Shown one piece after another: positions 1 through 11,821 of a DNA stretch of 64,000 nucleotides (positions are counted from its first letter, which is position 1; each line of letters starts with the position of its first letter). The stretch covers positions 44,286 through 108,285 of the forward strand of contig NZ_JAUSBN010000056.1 in NCBI RefSeq assembly GCF_030651995.1, in the 5' to 3' direction. The notes beneath the pieces are model-generated. The model was not told the DNA's origin and did no database searches. It was given only the letters and a program-made list of their open reading frames with translations. Source of the stretch: Reyranella sp. Its GTDB lineage: Bacteria > Pseudomonadota > Alphaproteobacteria > Reyranellales > Reyranellaceae. Position numbers and translations under genes: made by a program.

Positions 1-1873
1 GCAGCGACAGGATCATGGTGTTGACCGCCACCGACTTGCCCGAGCCGGTCGTACCGCCGATCAGAAGATGCGGCATGCGCGCGAGGTCGGCGATGACCGG
101 ATCGCCGCCGATATCCTTGCCCAGTGCCAGCGGCAGGCCGAGGCGGCCATCCTCGTAGTGCTTGGTCGACAGCAGCTCGCGCAGGAACACCGTCTCGCGC
201 TTGGCATTGGGCAGCTCGATGCCGATGACGTTGCGGCCGGGCACGGTGGCGACGCGCGCCGAGACCGCACTCATCGAGCGGGCGATGTCGTCGGCGAGAC
301 CGATCACTCGGCTGGACTTGGTGCCGGGCGCCGGTTCGAGTTCGTAGAGGGTCACGACCGGACCCGGCCGCACCTTCACGATCTGTCCCTTGACGCCGAA
401 ATCGTCGAGCACCGTCTCGAGCAGGCGCGCATTCTGCTCCAGCGCTTCCTCGTCGATCTTCGGCTGGGCATTGACCCGCGAGGGCAGCGACAGGATGTCG
501 AGCGGCGGCAGCTGGTACTCGGCCCCGAGGGCCAGCTCGCGCTGTCCGGCCTTGGCGGCGCGCTTGCCCTGCGGCGCGGCCGACTTGCGCGGCACGATCT
601 TCACGCCCGCAGGTGTCGGCGGCACGGCAGACGGCAGCTCGACGTCGAGCGCATTGTCGGGCGTGAACGGATTCTCGTCGGTCTCTTCGTCCGGCCTCTC
701 TTCGGCGACGGGTGGCGGCGGCGGCGCAACTTCAGCCGGCGCCTCGAACTCCTCATCGGCAATCGGCTGCCGGTAGTGCGCCGGCGAAGGCGGCGGCGCG
801 GCCTCGTAACCGCCGAAGCCCGGCTCGATACGTTCCGCCGTGGCCGCAGTGGCCGTCGCCGGGCGCCGCATGAAGGGCTCGATTCGCAGGCCGCCGGTCA
901 GGCGACTGAGGAAGGTGCGCTCCTGCACGCGGGAGGGCGCGGCCTCGTCCAGCACCGGCGAGTGCATGCGCAGGCCACCGGGCGCCTCGGGGATGTCGTC
1001 GGCCGGCCGCTCGATCGGGGCATAGGGCGCATCGACCATCAGCGAGTCGCGCGCCGGCAGCACCGCGCCTTCGTCGGGGATCTGCTCGTAGCGGTTCTCG
1101 AAGCGCGCCGGATCGTACTGGCTGGCATCGATCTCGCCCGGAATCTCGGCATAGCCGATGTGAGGCGCCGGCGGCTCGTTCTCCTCGTCGAGCGGTTGCG
1201 GCTTGCCGCGCCACAGGCCCACGGCCGCGCGCATGCCCCACACGACCCACAGGAAGGGCGCACGCAGGATGCGGAAGATCAGCGGCAGGTCGGTACGGTT
1301 CATGCCGAGCGCCGGGGCCATCGCGATGAAGGCGAGGGCTGCCGCGGCAGGCTCGATGAAAGTGAGCGCGCCGCCGCTCGAATGGGTGAGCACCAGCTCG
1401 CGGAAGCGGCCGACCAGGGCCAGCCCGACCAGCCCGCCCGGTCCGGCATGGGTGGCGGCCCCGCCGACGTCGCCCAGGCCCACGCAGGCCACGCTCATCA
1501 TCAGCAGCGCCAGCAGGAGCAGTGAGAGACGCAGACCGAAGAAGCCGAGATGATGGGTGCGCACCATGCGCACGCCCCAGGTGATGAAGGCGACCGGCGC
1601 CAGGATGATGGCGAGGCCGAAGGTCTGCAGCAGCAGGTCCGAGATGTAGGCGCCGGGCAGGCCGAGCAGGTTGTTGGGCGCCCGCGCCGTGGCGTGATTG
1701 AGCGAGGGATCGCCCGGACTATAGGTGAACAGCGCCATCATCAGCGCGAGGCCGAAGCCTGCCGTGGCAACGCCGACGATCTCCATCATGCGGCGGCGCA
1801 GAAAATCGCGCCCGCCCTCCGGCAGGATGGAGGTCCTGGGCTGCAACGCTGAAGAGAGGCTCAGCATGGCCAT
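1..1873 (-). CDS. ftsK: DNA translocase FtsK (5' part, cut by the left window edge)
   Basis: FtsK anchors at the division septum and pumps chromosomal DNA to resolve dimers and clear the terminus. About 624 residues are visible. The N-terminal part has roughly four hydrophobic membrane segments, including stretches around AGFGLALMMALF and FGLRLSLLLLALLMM. A proline/glutamate-rich linker follows, and then the start of the RecA-like motor with Walker A GGTTGSGKSVAVNTM just before the window edge. The rest of the motor and the gamma DNA-reading domain lie outside. The start is ATG at 1873 (MAMLSLSS) or ATG at 1867. It lies 14 bases after the aminotransferase stop on the same strand, so the two are probably co-transcribed. 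Confidence 0.95.
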   Translation of the reverse strand, partial: MAMLSLSSALQPRTSILPEGGRDFLRRRMMEIVGVATAGFGLALMMALFTYSPGDPSLNHATARAPNNLLGLPGAYISDLLLQTFGLAIILAPVAFITWGVRMVRTHHLGFFGLRLSLLLLALLMMSVACVGLGDVGGAATHAGPGGLVGLALVGRFRELVLTHSSGGALTFIEPAAAALAFIAMAPALGMNRTDLPLIFRILRAPFLWVVWGMRAAVGLWRGKPQPLDEENEPPAPHIGYAEIPGEIDASQYDPARFENRYEQIPDEGAVLPARDSLMVDAPYAPIERPADDIPEAPGGLRMHSPVLDEAAPSRVQERTFLSRLTGGLRIEPFMRRPATATAATAERIEPGFGGYEAAPPPSPAHYRQPIADEEFEAPAEVAPPPPPVAEERPDEETDENPFTPDNALDVELPSAVPPTPAGVKIVPRKSAAPQGKRAAKAGQRELALGAEYQLPPLDILSLPSRVNAQPKIDEEALEQNARLLETVLDDFGVKGQIVKVRPGPVVTLYELEPAPGTKSSRVIGLADDIARSMSAVSARVATVPGRNVIGIELPNAKRETVFLRELLSTKHYEDGRLGLPLALGKDIGGDPVIADLARMPHLLIGGTTGSGKSVAVNTMILSL

Positions 1874-1887
1874 GCGCGGTGGCGCTC

Positions 1888-3093
1888 CTACAACACGGTC
1901 GCGAGGCGTTGGAGCCCCTCGCGGGTGGTCTTCTCGTCATGCACCAGGGCCACGCGGATGTAGCGCTGGGAAATGTTGATGCCGTTAGTCTCGCGGCAGG
2001 CATAGGCCCCCGGCAGCACCTTGACGTGCGCCTCGCCCCACAGCTTGCGCGTGGCTTCCTCGCCGTCGCCGACGTCGAGCCACAGGAAGAACCCGCCGCC
2101 CGGCGTGTAGTAGGAGAAACGGTTGTGCAGGATCTGCTCGGCGATCCGGAAGTTCTTCACGTACCACTCGCGCGTCTGGATCGGATGCGTCTCCTCGCGC
2201 CACAGCGCGGCCGACGCCTTCTGGACGGCGAAGGGAATCTGCGGGCCGCCATAGCTGCGCCAGCGCAGCACCATCGCAACGAGCTTCGGGTCGCCGGCCA
2301 TGAAGCCCGAGCGCAGGCCCGCCGCATTCGACCGCTTCGACAGCGAATGAAAGACCGCGAGATTGTGGAACGGGTCCTTGCCGCCGGTCTCGTCGATCTC
2401 GAGCGCCGCCTCGAGCGCACCCGGCGGCGGGGCGCCGGTGTAGATCTCGGCGTAGCACTCGTCGACGGCCAGCACGGTGTCGTACTTGCGGCAGAGCCTC
2501 AGCAGCTTCTGCAGATATTCCTTGCTGGCGATCGCACCCTGCGGATTGGCCGGCGAGCAGAGATAGACCACCGACAGGCGCTGCCAGGTCGCTTCGTCGA
2601 GGCTCTCATAGTCGGGCAGGAAGCCGTTCGAGGCTTCGGCGTTGACCAGCAGCGGCTCGCCGCCCGACAGGACCGCACCGCCGAGATAGGCCTGGTAGAA
2701 CGGATTGGGCAGCGCGACGATCGGCCTGCCCCCACCCTTCTCCTGCGGCGTCGCCACGGTGGAGATGATGTAGACGCCTTCCTTGCTGCCGGCCGTCGGA
2801 TGGACGTGCAGGTTCGGGTCGAGCAGGCCCTGGGGCAGCTTGTAGCGGCGCGTCAGCCATTCACAGATCGCGAGATTGAGGTCAGGCAGGCCCTGGTTGG
2901 GCGGATAGCGATTCCAGCCATCGACTTCGTCGATCACGATCTGCCGCGCGAAGGCGGGCATCGCCCCCTGGGGTTCGCCCACCGACATGTTGATCATCGA
3001 CAGATGCGCCGGCGGCGTGATGGGAGCGATGAGGGCGTTCAGCCGCGCGAATGGGAAATCGGTCAGCGTCTCGGTCAGGCGCGGATTGAACAT
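1888..3093 (-). CDS. dapC: PLP-dependent aminotransferase, succinyldiaminopimelate transaminase-like (DapC)
   Basis: Fold-type I aminotransferase of about 401 residues. In the lysine and peptidoglycan pathway such enzymes convert N-succinyl-2-amino-6-ketopimelate to the diamino form. Visible motifs are the N-terminal SVGEPQG, the substrate/PLP region CSPANPQGA, the DECYAEIY strand and the PLP lysine in HSLSKRSNAAGLRSGF. I chose ATG 3093 (MFNPRLTETL), not the longer reading from 3165, because the extra 24 residues are not typical and a good promoter lies at 3166-3194. It sits directly upstream of ftsK. DapC is preferred over other class I aminotransferases by overall sequence feel; exact substrate is not proven. 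Confidence 0.85.
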   Translation of the reverse strand: MFNPRLTETLTDFPFARLNALIAPITPPAHLSMINMSVGEPQGAMPAFARQIVIDEVDGWNRYPPNQGLPDLNLAICEWLTRRYKLPQGLLDPNLHVHPTAGSKEGVYIISTVATPQEKGGGRPIVALPNPFYQAYLGGAVLSGGEPLLVNAEASNGFLPDYESLDEATWQRLSVVYLCSPANPQGAIASKEYLQKLLRLCRKYDTVLAVDECYAEIYTGAPPPGALEAALEIDETGGKDPFHNLAVFHSLSKRSNAAGLRSGFMAGDPKLVAMVLRWRSYGGPQIPFAVQKASAALWREETHPIQTREWYVKNFRIAEQILHNRFSYYTPGGGFFLWLDVGDGEEATRKLWGEAHVKVLPGAYACRETNGINISQRYIRVALVHDEKTTREGLQRLATVL

Positions 3094-3165
3094 TCTCGTT
3101 CCCAATGGCCAAATCGGCCGGAAAAATGCCACGGTGCCGGCCGAGAGCGACCAGCCTATCGCCAC

Positions 3166-3194
3166 ATTCTAGGGAACAAATTAACCAATCACAA
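3166..3194 (-). promoter_or_regulatory. sigma-70 promoter for dapC-ftsK
   Basis: On the minus strand a -35 TTGTGA (3189-3194) and a -10 TAGAAT (3166-3171) are separated by exactly 17 bases in a locally AT-rich patch. The predicted start of transcription, near 3159, leaves a leader of about 65 bases before the chosen dapC ATG. Confidence 0.6.
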
Positions 3195-3325
3195 CAATGG
3201 AATAGGCTTGTTTCTTGAGATGAAATGAGGGCTTGCGCCCCGTTTCTGGCCAACCACAAGCACTAGTCCGGTCATGGCGTCGCAGGCGCACCGGAAATGG
3301 CCATTCCACGTTCAGGCGCTCTCGC

Positions 3326-5186
<1,861 letters not shown>

Positions 5187-5224
5187 CGTTGTCCCCTGGT
5201 TCTCGAGTTGGTTGTGGTGTCGGA

Positions 5225-6607
<1,383 letters not shown>

Positions 6608-6636
6608 TCAATCGATCCATGCAGCCATAGAGGGTT

Positions 6637-6654
6637 GCCGCCCTTCGGGGCGGC
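6637..6654 (+). terminator. Stem-loop after the porin gene
   Basis: A 7-bp GC stem (GCCGCCC/GGGCGGC) with a TTCG tetraloop lies 29 bases after the porin stop and 15 bases before the next gene. There is no T-run, so termination would be partial or Rho-assisted. Confidence 0.4.
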
Positions 6655-6669
6655 TGCCATCTATGGCCC

Positions 6670-7929
6670 ATGGATAGTCATCCTTTCGACCTCGCCATCG
6701 TAGGCGCGGGCCTCAACGGCAGCCTTCTCGCCCTGGCGGCCGGCGAAGCGGGTCTGTCGACCGCCCTCATCGACCGCGTCCCGCTCGCCACCCTGACCCA
6801 GCCGGGCTTCGACGGCCGCACCACCGCCGTTGCCTTCACCAGCCAGCGCCTGTTCGCCGCGCTCGGCGTCTGGGACGAGATCGCCCCCGAAGCCGAGCCG
6901 ATCCGCGACATCCGGATCTCCGATGCCGGCCACGACGGGCGCGCGAGCCCGTTCTTCCTCCATTTCGACCATCGCGAGGCCGCCGAGGACCCCGAGACGG
7001 CCGCACCGATGGGCTGGATTGTCGAGAACCGGTTCCTCCGCGCCGCCCTGCTGCGCCGGCTCGCCGCCTGCCCGAAGGTCGAACTCGTCTCGCCCGACGA
7101 GGTGGTCGAGAGCGAGCGCGGGCCGGATCGCGCCGGTCTCGTGCTGAAGAGCGGCCGGCGCCTAGCCGCCCGCCTGATCGCCTCGGCCGAGGGACGCTTC
7201 GGCTCGATGCGCGAGGAGGCCGGCATCGGCGCGCGCAGCTGGTCGTACGAGCAGATCGCCATCGTCCTGGTCGCGCACCACGACCAGCCCCATCGCGGCG
7301 TCGCCCAGGAGAAATTCCTGCCCGGCGGTCCGTTCGCCATCCTGCCGATGACGGACAGTCCCGGCGGCGAGCACCGCTCGTCGATCGTCTGGACCGAACG
7401 GTCCGATCTCGCGCGCCGCCTGCTCGAACTCGACGAGCCGCGCTTCCAGGCCGAATTCGCGCGGCGGTTCGGCGACCATCTCGGGCCGGTCGTCGCGGAG
7501 GGGCCGCGCTGGTCCTATCCGCTGCGCCTGGTCCATGCCGAGCGCTACATCGACACGCGCCTGGTGCTGGTGGGCGATGCCGCGCACGGCATCCATCCGA
7601 TCGCGGGCCAGGGCTACAATCTCGGCGTTCGCGACATCGCGGCACTGGTCGAGGTGATGGTCGACGCCAAGCGCCTCGGCCTCGACGTCGGCGGCGCCGA
7701 TACGCTGGAGCGCTACGCCCAATGGCGCCGGGCGGACAATCTCACGATGGTCGCCGCCACCGACCTGCTGAACCGGCTGTTCTCCAACGATATCGCGCCG
7801 CTGCGGCTGGCCCGCGACATGGGCCTCGCCGCCGTGAACCGCGTGCCGGCGCTGCGCAAGTTCTTCGTGCGTCATGCGATGGGGCTGGTCGGCGACCTGC
7901 CCAAGCTGATCCGGGGCGAGCGGCCTTAG
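6670..7929 (+). CDS. ubiH: UbiH/UbiF/VisC/COQ6 family FAD-dependent hydroxylase
   Basis: A 419-residue class A flavoprotein monooxygenase, probably hydroxylating the aromatic ring in ubiquinone synthesis at the inner membrane. The N-terminal FAD-binding Rossmann motif is VGAGLNGSLLALAAGEAGL with a downstream acidic residue. The second FAD motif is LVLVGDAAHGIHPIAGQGYNLGVRD, the UbiH signature. Length matches the family. Which ring position it acts on (C5, C6 or C1) cannot be told from sequence. The gene ends tail-to-tail with a 4-base overlap against the next minus-strand gene. Confidence 0.9.
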   Translation: MDSHPFDLAIVGAGLNGSLLALAAGEAGLSTALIDRVPLATLTQPGFDGRTTAVAFTSQRLFAALGVWDEIAPEAEPIRDIRISDAGHDGRASPFFLHFDHREAAEDPETAAPMGWIVENRFLRAALLRRLAACPKVELVSPDEVVESERGPDRAGLVLKSGRRLAARLIASAEGRFGSMREEAGIGARSWSYEQIAIVLVAHHDQPHRGVAQEKFLPGGPFAILPMTDSPGGEHRSSIVWTERSDLARRLLELDEPRFQAEFARRFGDHLGPVVAEGPRWSYPLRLVHAERYIDTRLVLVGDAAHGIHPIAGQGYNLGVRDIAALVEVMVDAKRLGLDVGGADTLERYAQWRRADNLTMVAATDLLNRLFSNDIAPLRLARDMGLAAVNRVPALRKFFVRHAMGLVGDLPKLIRGERP

Positions 7930-8417
7930 TACCCAAGATATCTCGGCAGGCTCGTGCATCCGAAGAGCATCACGCCCAACGGGATGGCCGACGCCAGGCA
8001 CCAGCAAACGCACACCGACAGAAACAGATGATCGAAATCAACCAAGGGTGCCTCCACCACATTGCCGAGACCGAACATCGAGGATCGCGGGCGGAGAATG
8101 CTGTCGTAGATCTCCGCGGAAAACTTCTGGTCCCAGCGGAGCGCGATGTAGCATATCCACGCGGTAGGCAGCCCAGTGACTAGCGCCACCATCGTCCACA
8201 GCGAATCCGCCGTGTCCTGGAGCGGTACAATCCATCCTGGGCAGCGGCTGGTACTCGGATCGACGAGCAGGAGAATTAGAATCTCGACAACGAGTACGGC
8301 AAGGCATCCGGCAGCCGTCCGGCGCGCGATCTTGCGGCAGTAGTCCGGGTGATAGCTGGCAAGGACCCTGTAACGGTTTGTGTCCGGCAAGCCCGCAACC
8401 TCCACGTGAACTTGCAC
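7926..8417 (-). CDS. Hypothetical membrane protein
   Basis: I do not recognise this 163-residue product. It has three clear hydrophobic segments: CLAVLVVEILILLLV near residues 38-52, TMVALVTGLPTAWICYIAL near 74-92, and a C-terminal LFLSVCVCWCLASAIPLGVMLFG. The start is a GTG. Base composition looks less GC-rich than its neighbours and the C-terminal half is unusually cysteine-rich. It is convergent with and overlaps the ubiH-type gene by 4 bases. Membrane-like composition supports a real gene, though without homology this is tentative. Confidence 0.55.
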   Translation of the reverse strand: MQVHVEVAGLPDTNRYRVLASYHPDYCRKIARRTAAGCLAVLVVEILILLLVDPSTSRCPGWIVPLQDTADSLWTMVALVTGLPTAWICYIALRWDQKFSAEIYDSILRPRSSMFGLGNVVEAPLVDFDHLFLSVCVCWCLASAIPLGVMLFGCTSLPRYLGY

Positions 8418-8461
8418 AGGCTAGCACGGGAACCGAGGTTGTGCACCCCGCCAAACACCTC

Positions 8462-9679
8462 TTAGAGGCGAGCGGCCTTAGGCGCCGCGCCAGACACCAC
8501 GATGAAAGCGGCCACCACGTCCAATGCGGCGGCCAGCAGCAGCGGCATGCGATAGCCACCGAACGCGTCATACAGCAGGCCGTAGCCGCTCGGCCCCATC
8601 GCGGCGGCGAGCTGGATGCCACAGGAGGCGACACCGAACACCGCGCCGAACGTCGCTGCCCCGAATTCACGGCGGACGATGATGGGCGAGAGCGTCGTCA
8701 CGTTGCCAATGGTGAGGCCCATCACCAGGCTGCCGACGAACAGGACAGAAGGTGTCGGAAGCAGGCCCTGGATGAGCAGCGACAGGGAGGCAAGCCCCAT
8801 CACGGCGCATGCCGTCGCGCGCGGGCTGATCTGGTCGGCGAAGCGCACCAGCAGCAGGCGGCCGAGCAGAGCGGCCAGCGCCGCACCCGACGCGGCGAGC
8901 GAGACGCCCGCCGCACCGAGCGCGGACGAGAGCAGCGTCACCTGATGCGTGATGAATCCCACCTGCACCAGCATTGCCAGGCCAAAGGCCAGCATCACGC
9001 TCTGCAATGCCCAAGTCCCGAGCGCCGCACGGCGCGTCCATCCTGCGGGGCGTGCCGCCGTCGAGGGCGCTGCGACCGCCACCCCGTCGGGCAGCAAGCC
9101 CAGATCCTGCGGGCGGCGGCGCATCACAAACCAGCCGAGCGGCAGGATCACGACAAGCATCACGGCAGCCGCCACAGTCGTCGTTGCCGCAAAGCCCATG
9201 ATGCCGATGGAGAAGAGCAGGACCGGCACGCCGGTCATGCCACCGACGCTGGCGCCGAGCGACGCGATCGAGACGGCGCGACCCTGATGGCGCTCGAACC
9301 ATGGCGCGAGCGTCGTCGCGACCGCCGTCAGCGAGAGACAGGCCCAACCGAAGCTCATGACGAAGAACGCGACATAGGCCTGCCACGGCGCTTCGACCCT
9401 ACCGATGGCGGCAATGCCCGCGCCCATCGCAAGGGCACCGATCACGGTCGACAGCCGGCCACCATGGCGACCGATCAGGCTGCCGACGGGAATGAGCAGC
9501 AATGCACTCGTGACATAAAAGGTCGTGATCGCGCCCGAGACCAGTCCGGTCGGCCAGCCGCGGATCGAGACCAGCTCGTGCAAATAGACGCCGGCACCGA
9601 ACAGGCCGAACGCATTGGCGAACATGCCCGCGATCAGACACACGGCGACGATGCGCCAGCCGTAGAAGGGGCGGGACAT
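8462..9679 (-). CDS. MFS transporter (monocarboxylate/OFA-like)
   Basis: A 405-residue major facilitator with about 12 transmembrane helices. The N-terminus MSRPFYGWRIVAVCLIAGMF resembles the YGW-type start of oxalate/formate and monocarboxylate-type MFS proteins. The cytoplasmic loop 2-3 motif appears as GSLIGRHGGR. ATG 9679 is chosen over an upstream reading because the protein then begins at this family-like motif. The substrate is unknown. It is divergent from the COG0523 GTPase gene, with 119 bases between them. Confidence 0.85.
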   Translation of the reverse strand: MSRPFYGWRIVAVCLIAGMFANAFGLFGAGVYLHELVSIRGWPTGLVSGAITTFYVTSALLLIPVGSLIGRHGGRLSTVIGALAMGAGIAAIGRVEAPWQAYVAFFVMSFGWACLSLTAVATTLAPWFERHQGRAVSIASLGASVGGMTGVPVLLFSIGIMGFAATTTVAAAVMLVVILPLGWFVMRRRPQDLGLLPDGVAVAAPSTAARPAGWTRRAALGTWALQSVMLAFGLAMLVQVGFITHQVTLLSSALGAAGVSLAASGAALAALLGRLLLVRFADQISPRATACAVMGLASLSLLIQGLLPTPSVLFVGSLVMGLTIGNVTTLSPIIVRREFGAATFGAVFGVASCGIQLAAAMGPSGYGLLYDAFGGYRMPLLLAAALDVVAAFIVVSGAAPKAARL

Positions 9680-9798
9680 GGTCCTCGTTAGCACAGGCCG
9701 GGCCTCGACGGTTCGGTCCCTGCCGAAGCGTGCCGGCGACGGGCGGTTGCACCCTCTGGCCAAAGTCCCTATTTCAGGGGCCGAACTCGAGGAAAAAC

Positions 9799-10764
9799 AT
9801 GGCGCAGTCCCAAGTCCCCGTCACCGTGCTGACCGGCTATCTCGGCGCCGGCAAGACCACCCTGCTCAACCGGATCCTGAGCGAGCAGCACGGCAAGAAA
9901 TACGCCGTCATCGTGAATGAGTTCGGCGAGCTGGGTGTCGACAACGATCTCGTGGTGAATGCCGACGAGGAAGTCTTCGAGATGAACAACGGCTGCATCT
10001 GCTGCACCGTGCGCGGCGACCTGATCCGCATCATCGAAGGGCTGATGAAGCGCAAGGACAAGTTCGACGGCATCCTGGTCGAGACGACCGGCCTGGCCGA
10101 CCCCGGACCGGTGGCGCAGACCTTCTTCACCGACGAGGACGTCAAGGCCAGGACGCGGCTCGACGCCATCGTCACCGTGATCGACGCCAAGCACTTCTTC
10201 GGCCAGCTCGAGCAGGGCAGCGAGGCCGAGCAGCAGGTGGCCTTCGCCGACGTGATCCTGCTCAACAAGACCGACCTGGTGAGCCCCGACGAACTCGCGA
10301 AGGTCGAAGACAGGATCCGCGGCATCAACCGCTACGCCCGGATCTTCCACACGCAGAACAGCCAGATCGCGCTCGACGCGATCCTCGACAAGGGCGCGTT
10401 CGACCTCGGCCGCATCCTGGAGTTCGAGCCCGACTTCCTGCACAGCGGCCATGATCATCACCACGAGGACGAGGTCCGCAGCCTGTCGATCACCGCCGAC
10501 CGGCCGGTCGATCCCGACAGGTTCCAGAAGTGGATGGGCGCGCTGCTCCAGATCAAGGGCGGCGACATCTTCCGCAGCAAGGGCATCCTCGCCATCGACG
10601 GCGCCCCGCGCCGCTACGTCTACCAGGGCGTCCACATGATGATGGACAGCGACTGGGGCACGCCGTGGAAAGACGGCGACAAGCGTTCGAGCAAGCTGGT
10701 CTTCATCGGCCGCAACCTCGACGGTGACAATCTCCAGCGCGGCTTCGACGACTGCCTGAAGTAG
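9799..10764 (+). CDS. CobW/COG0523 family GTP-binding metal chaperone
   Basis: A 321-residue G3E GTPase. Visible are Walker A GYLGAGKTT, the invariant metal-binding CICC motif in NNGCICCTVRGDL, the switch region ETTGLADPGP and the guanine motif NKTD. A histidine-rich HSGHDHHHEDE loop links to the C-terminal CobW domain. Such proteins deliver Zn, Co or Fe to client enzymes. ATG 9799 has a GAGGA ribosome-binding site, and the upstream 23 residues of the longer reading are not family-like. It is followed 4 bases later by a WD40 gene. I see no Zur box upstream, unlike the ZnuA gene at 53560. Confidence 0.9.
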   Translation: MAQSQVPVTVLTGYLGAGKTTLLNRILSEQHGKKYAVIVNEFGELGVDNDLVVNADEEVFEMNNGCICCTVRGDLIRIIEGLMKRKDKFDGILVETTGLADPGPVAQTFFTDEDVKARTRLDAIVTVIDAKHFFGQLEQGSEAEQQVAFADVILLNKTDLVSPDELAKVEDRIRGINRYARIFHTQNSQIALDAILDKGAFDLGRILEFEPDFLHSGHDHHHEDEVRSLSITADRPVDPDRFQKWMGALLQIKGGDIFRSKGILAIDGAPRRYVYQGVHMMMDSDWGTPWKDGDKRSSKLVFIGRNLDGDNLQRGFDDCLK

Positions 10765-10768
10765 GACC

Positions 10769-11812
10769 GTGAAAATCGATCTCGCCAATCCGGCCTGGCA
10801 GCAGACGCTGCCGCCGGCCCGCTCCCTCGCCACCGCCGCGCCCGTCGCAGCCTGCGCCTTCAACCGCGACGGCACGATCGTCGGCTTCGCGCTGGGTGAC
10901 GGCCAGGTCCGCCTCCTGCCCGCCGACATCAAGGCGGCCACGCCCGATGCGGCGGACCCGCTGCACAAGGGCGTCGTGCTCTCGCTGGTCGGTGATCCGG
11001 CAGGCGACGGGTTCGTGAGCGGCGGCGACGACGGCCGCGTGCTGCGCATCGCCGCCGACGGTACGGCAACGGAACTGCTGGCGCTGAAGGGCAAGTGGTT
11101 CGAGCATCTCGTCGCCCACAGGACGGGCGCGGTCGCAGCCTCCGCGGGCAAGAGCATGTTCCTGTTCCGCGACGGCGAGGTCCGCGAGTTCGGTCCGCAT
11201 CCGAGCACGGTGGCCGGCCTCGATTTCAGCAAGGACGGCAGCCGCGTCGCCTGCGCGCATTACGGCGGCATCACCGTGTGGAGCCTGAGCAAGGACGTCG
11301 CCCTGCCGCCGCGGCGCTTCGCCTGGCAGGGCAGCCACGTGGCGCTGCGCTGGAGCACCGACGGCAAGTTCATCGCCACCGGCACACAGGAGAACGACAT
11401 CCATGTCTGGCGCGTGGCGCAGGCCACCGACATGCGCATGCAGGGCTATCCCGCCAAGGTGAAGTCGCTGTCGTGGACCGCCGACGCGCGCTGGCTCTAC
11501 ACCTCCTCTCAGCCGGTGTTCACCGCCTGGCCATTCTCGGGGAAGGGACCGGAAGGCAAGCCGCCGCTGCAGTTCGGCGACGAAGGCGCCGGCCTGATAA
11601 CCGTGGTCGCCGCCCACCCGTCTGCAGAATTCGTGGCGGGCGGTTACGATTCGGGAGAGCTGCAGCTCGGCGACATCAGGACGAGACGCTCGGTCGTGCT
11701 GAAGATGGCCGACGGCGCGGCCATCACCTGCCTCGCCTGGTCGCCCGACGGCTTCAAGCTGGCCGTCGGCAACGACCGCGGCGATCTGCTGACGATCGAT
11801 CTGCGGCGGTAG
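10769..11812 (+). CDS. WD40 repeat protein
   Basis: A 347-residue protein that reads as a beta-propeller. Several WD-type blades are visible, for example LDFSKDGSRVACAHYGGITVWSL, LRWSTDGKFIATGTQENDIHVWRV, and a last blade around LAWSPDGFKLAVGNDRGDLL. There is no signal peptide, so it is predicted cytosolic. It starts at GTG 10769, 4 bases after the COG0523 GTPase, so the two are surely translated from one mRNA. The pairing suggests a scaffold for the metal chaperone or its client, which is an inference. Confidence 0.85.
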   Translation: MKIDLANPAWQQTLPPARSLATAAPVAACAFNRDGTIVGFALGDGQVRLLPADIKAATPDAADPLHKGVVLSLVGDPAGDGFVSGGDDGRVLRIAADGTATELLALKGKWFEHLVAHRTGAVAASAGKSMFLFRDGEVREFGPHPSTVAGLDFSKDGSRVACAHYGGITVWSLSKDVALPPRRFAWQGSHVALRWSTDGKFIATGTQENDIHVWRVAQATDMRMQGYPAKVKSLSWTADARWLYTSSQPVFTAWPFSGKGPEGKPPLQFGDEGAGLITVVAAHPSAEFVAGGYDSGELQLGDIRTRRSVVLKMADGAAITCLAWSPDGFKLAVGNDRGDLLTIDLRR

Positions 11813-11821
11813 ATTCAGGCC

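Noticed and set aside
68..1525. A 485-residue plus-strand open reading frame
   Set aside because: It is antisense to ftsK, rich in Arg/His/Gln without domain features, and explained by GC-rich codon bias on the opposite strand.
3094..3165. N-terminal extension of the aminotransferase (MAIGWSLSAG...)
   Set aside because: It would start at the predicted -10 promoter element and is not aminotransferase-like, so ATG 3093 is preferred.
1879..3228. A 449-residue plus-strand frame opposite the aminotransferase gene
   Set aside because: The minus-strand protein has clear PLP motifs. The plus frame is low-complexity shadow sequence.
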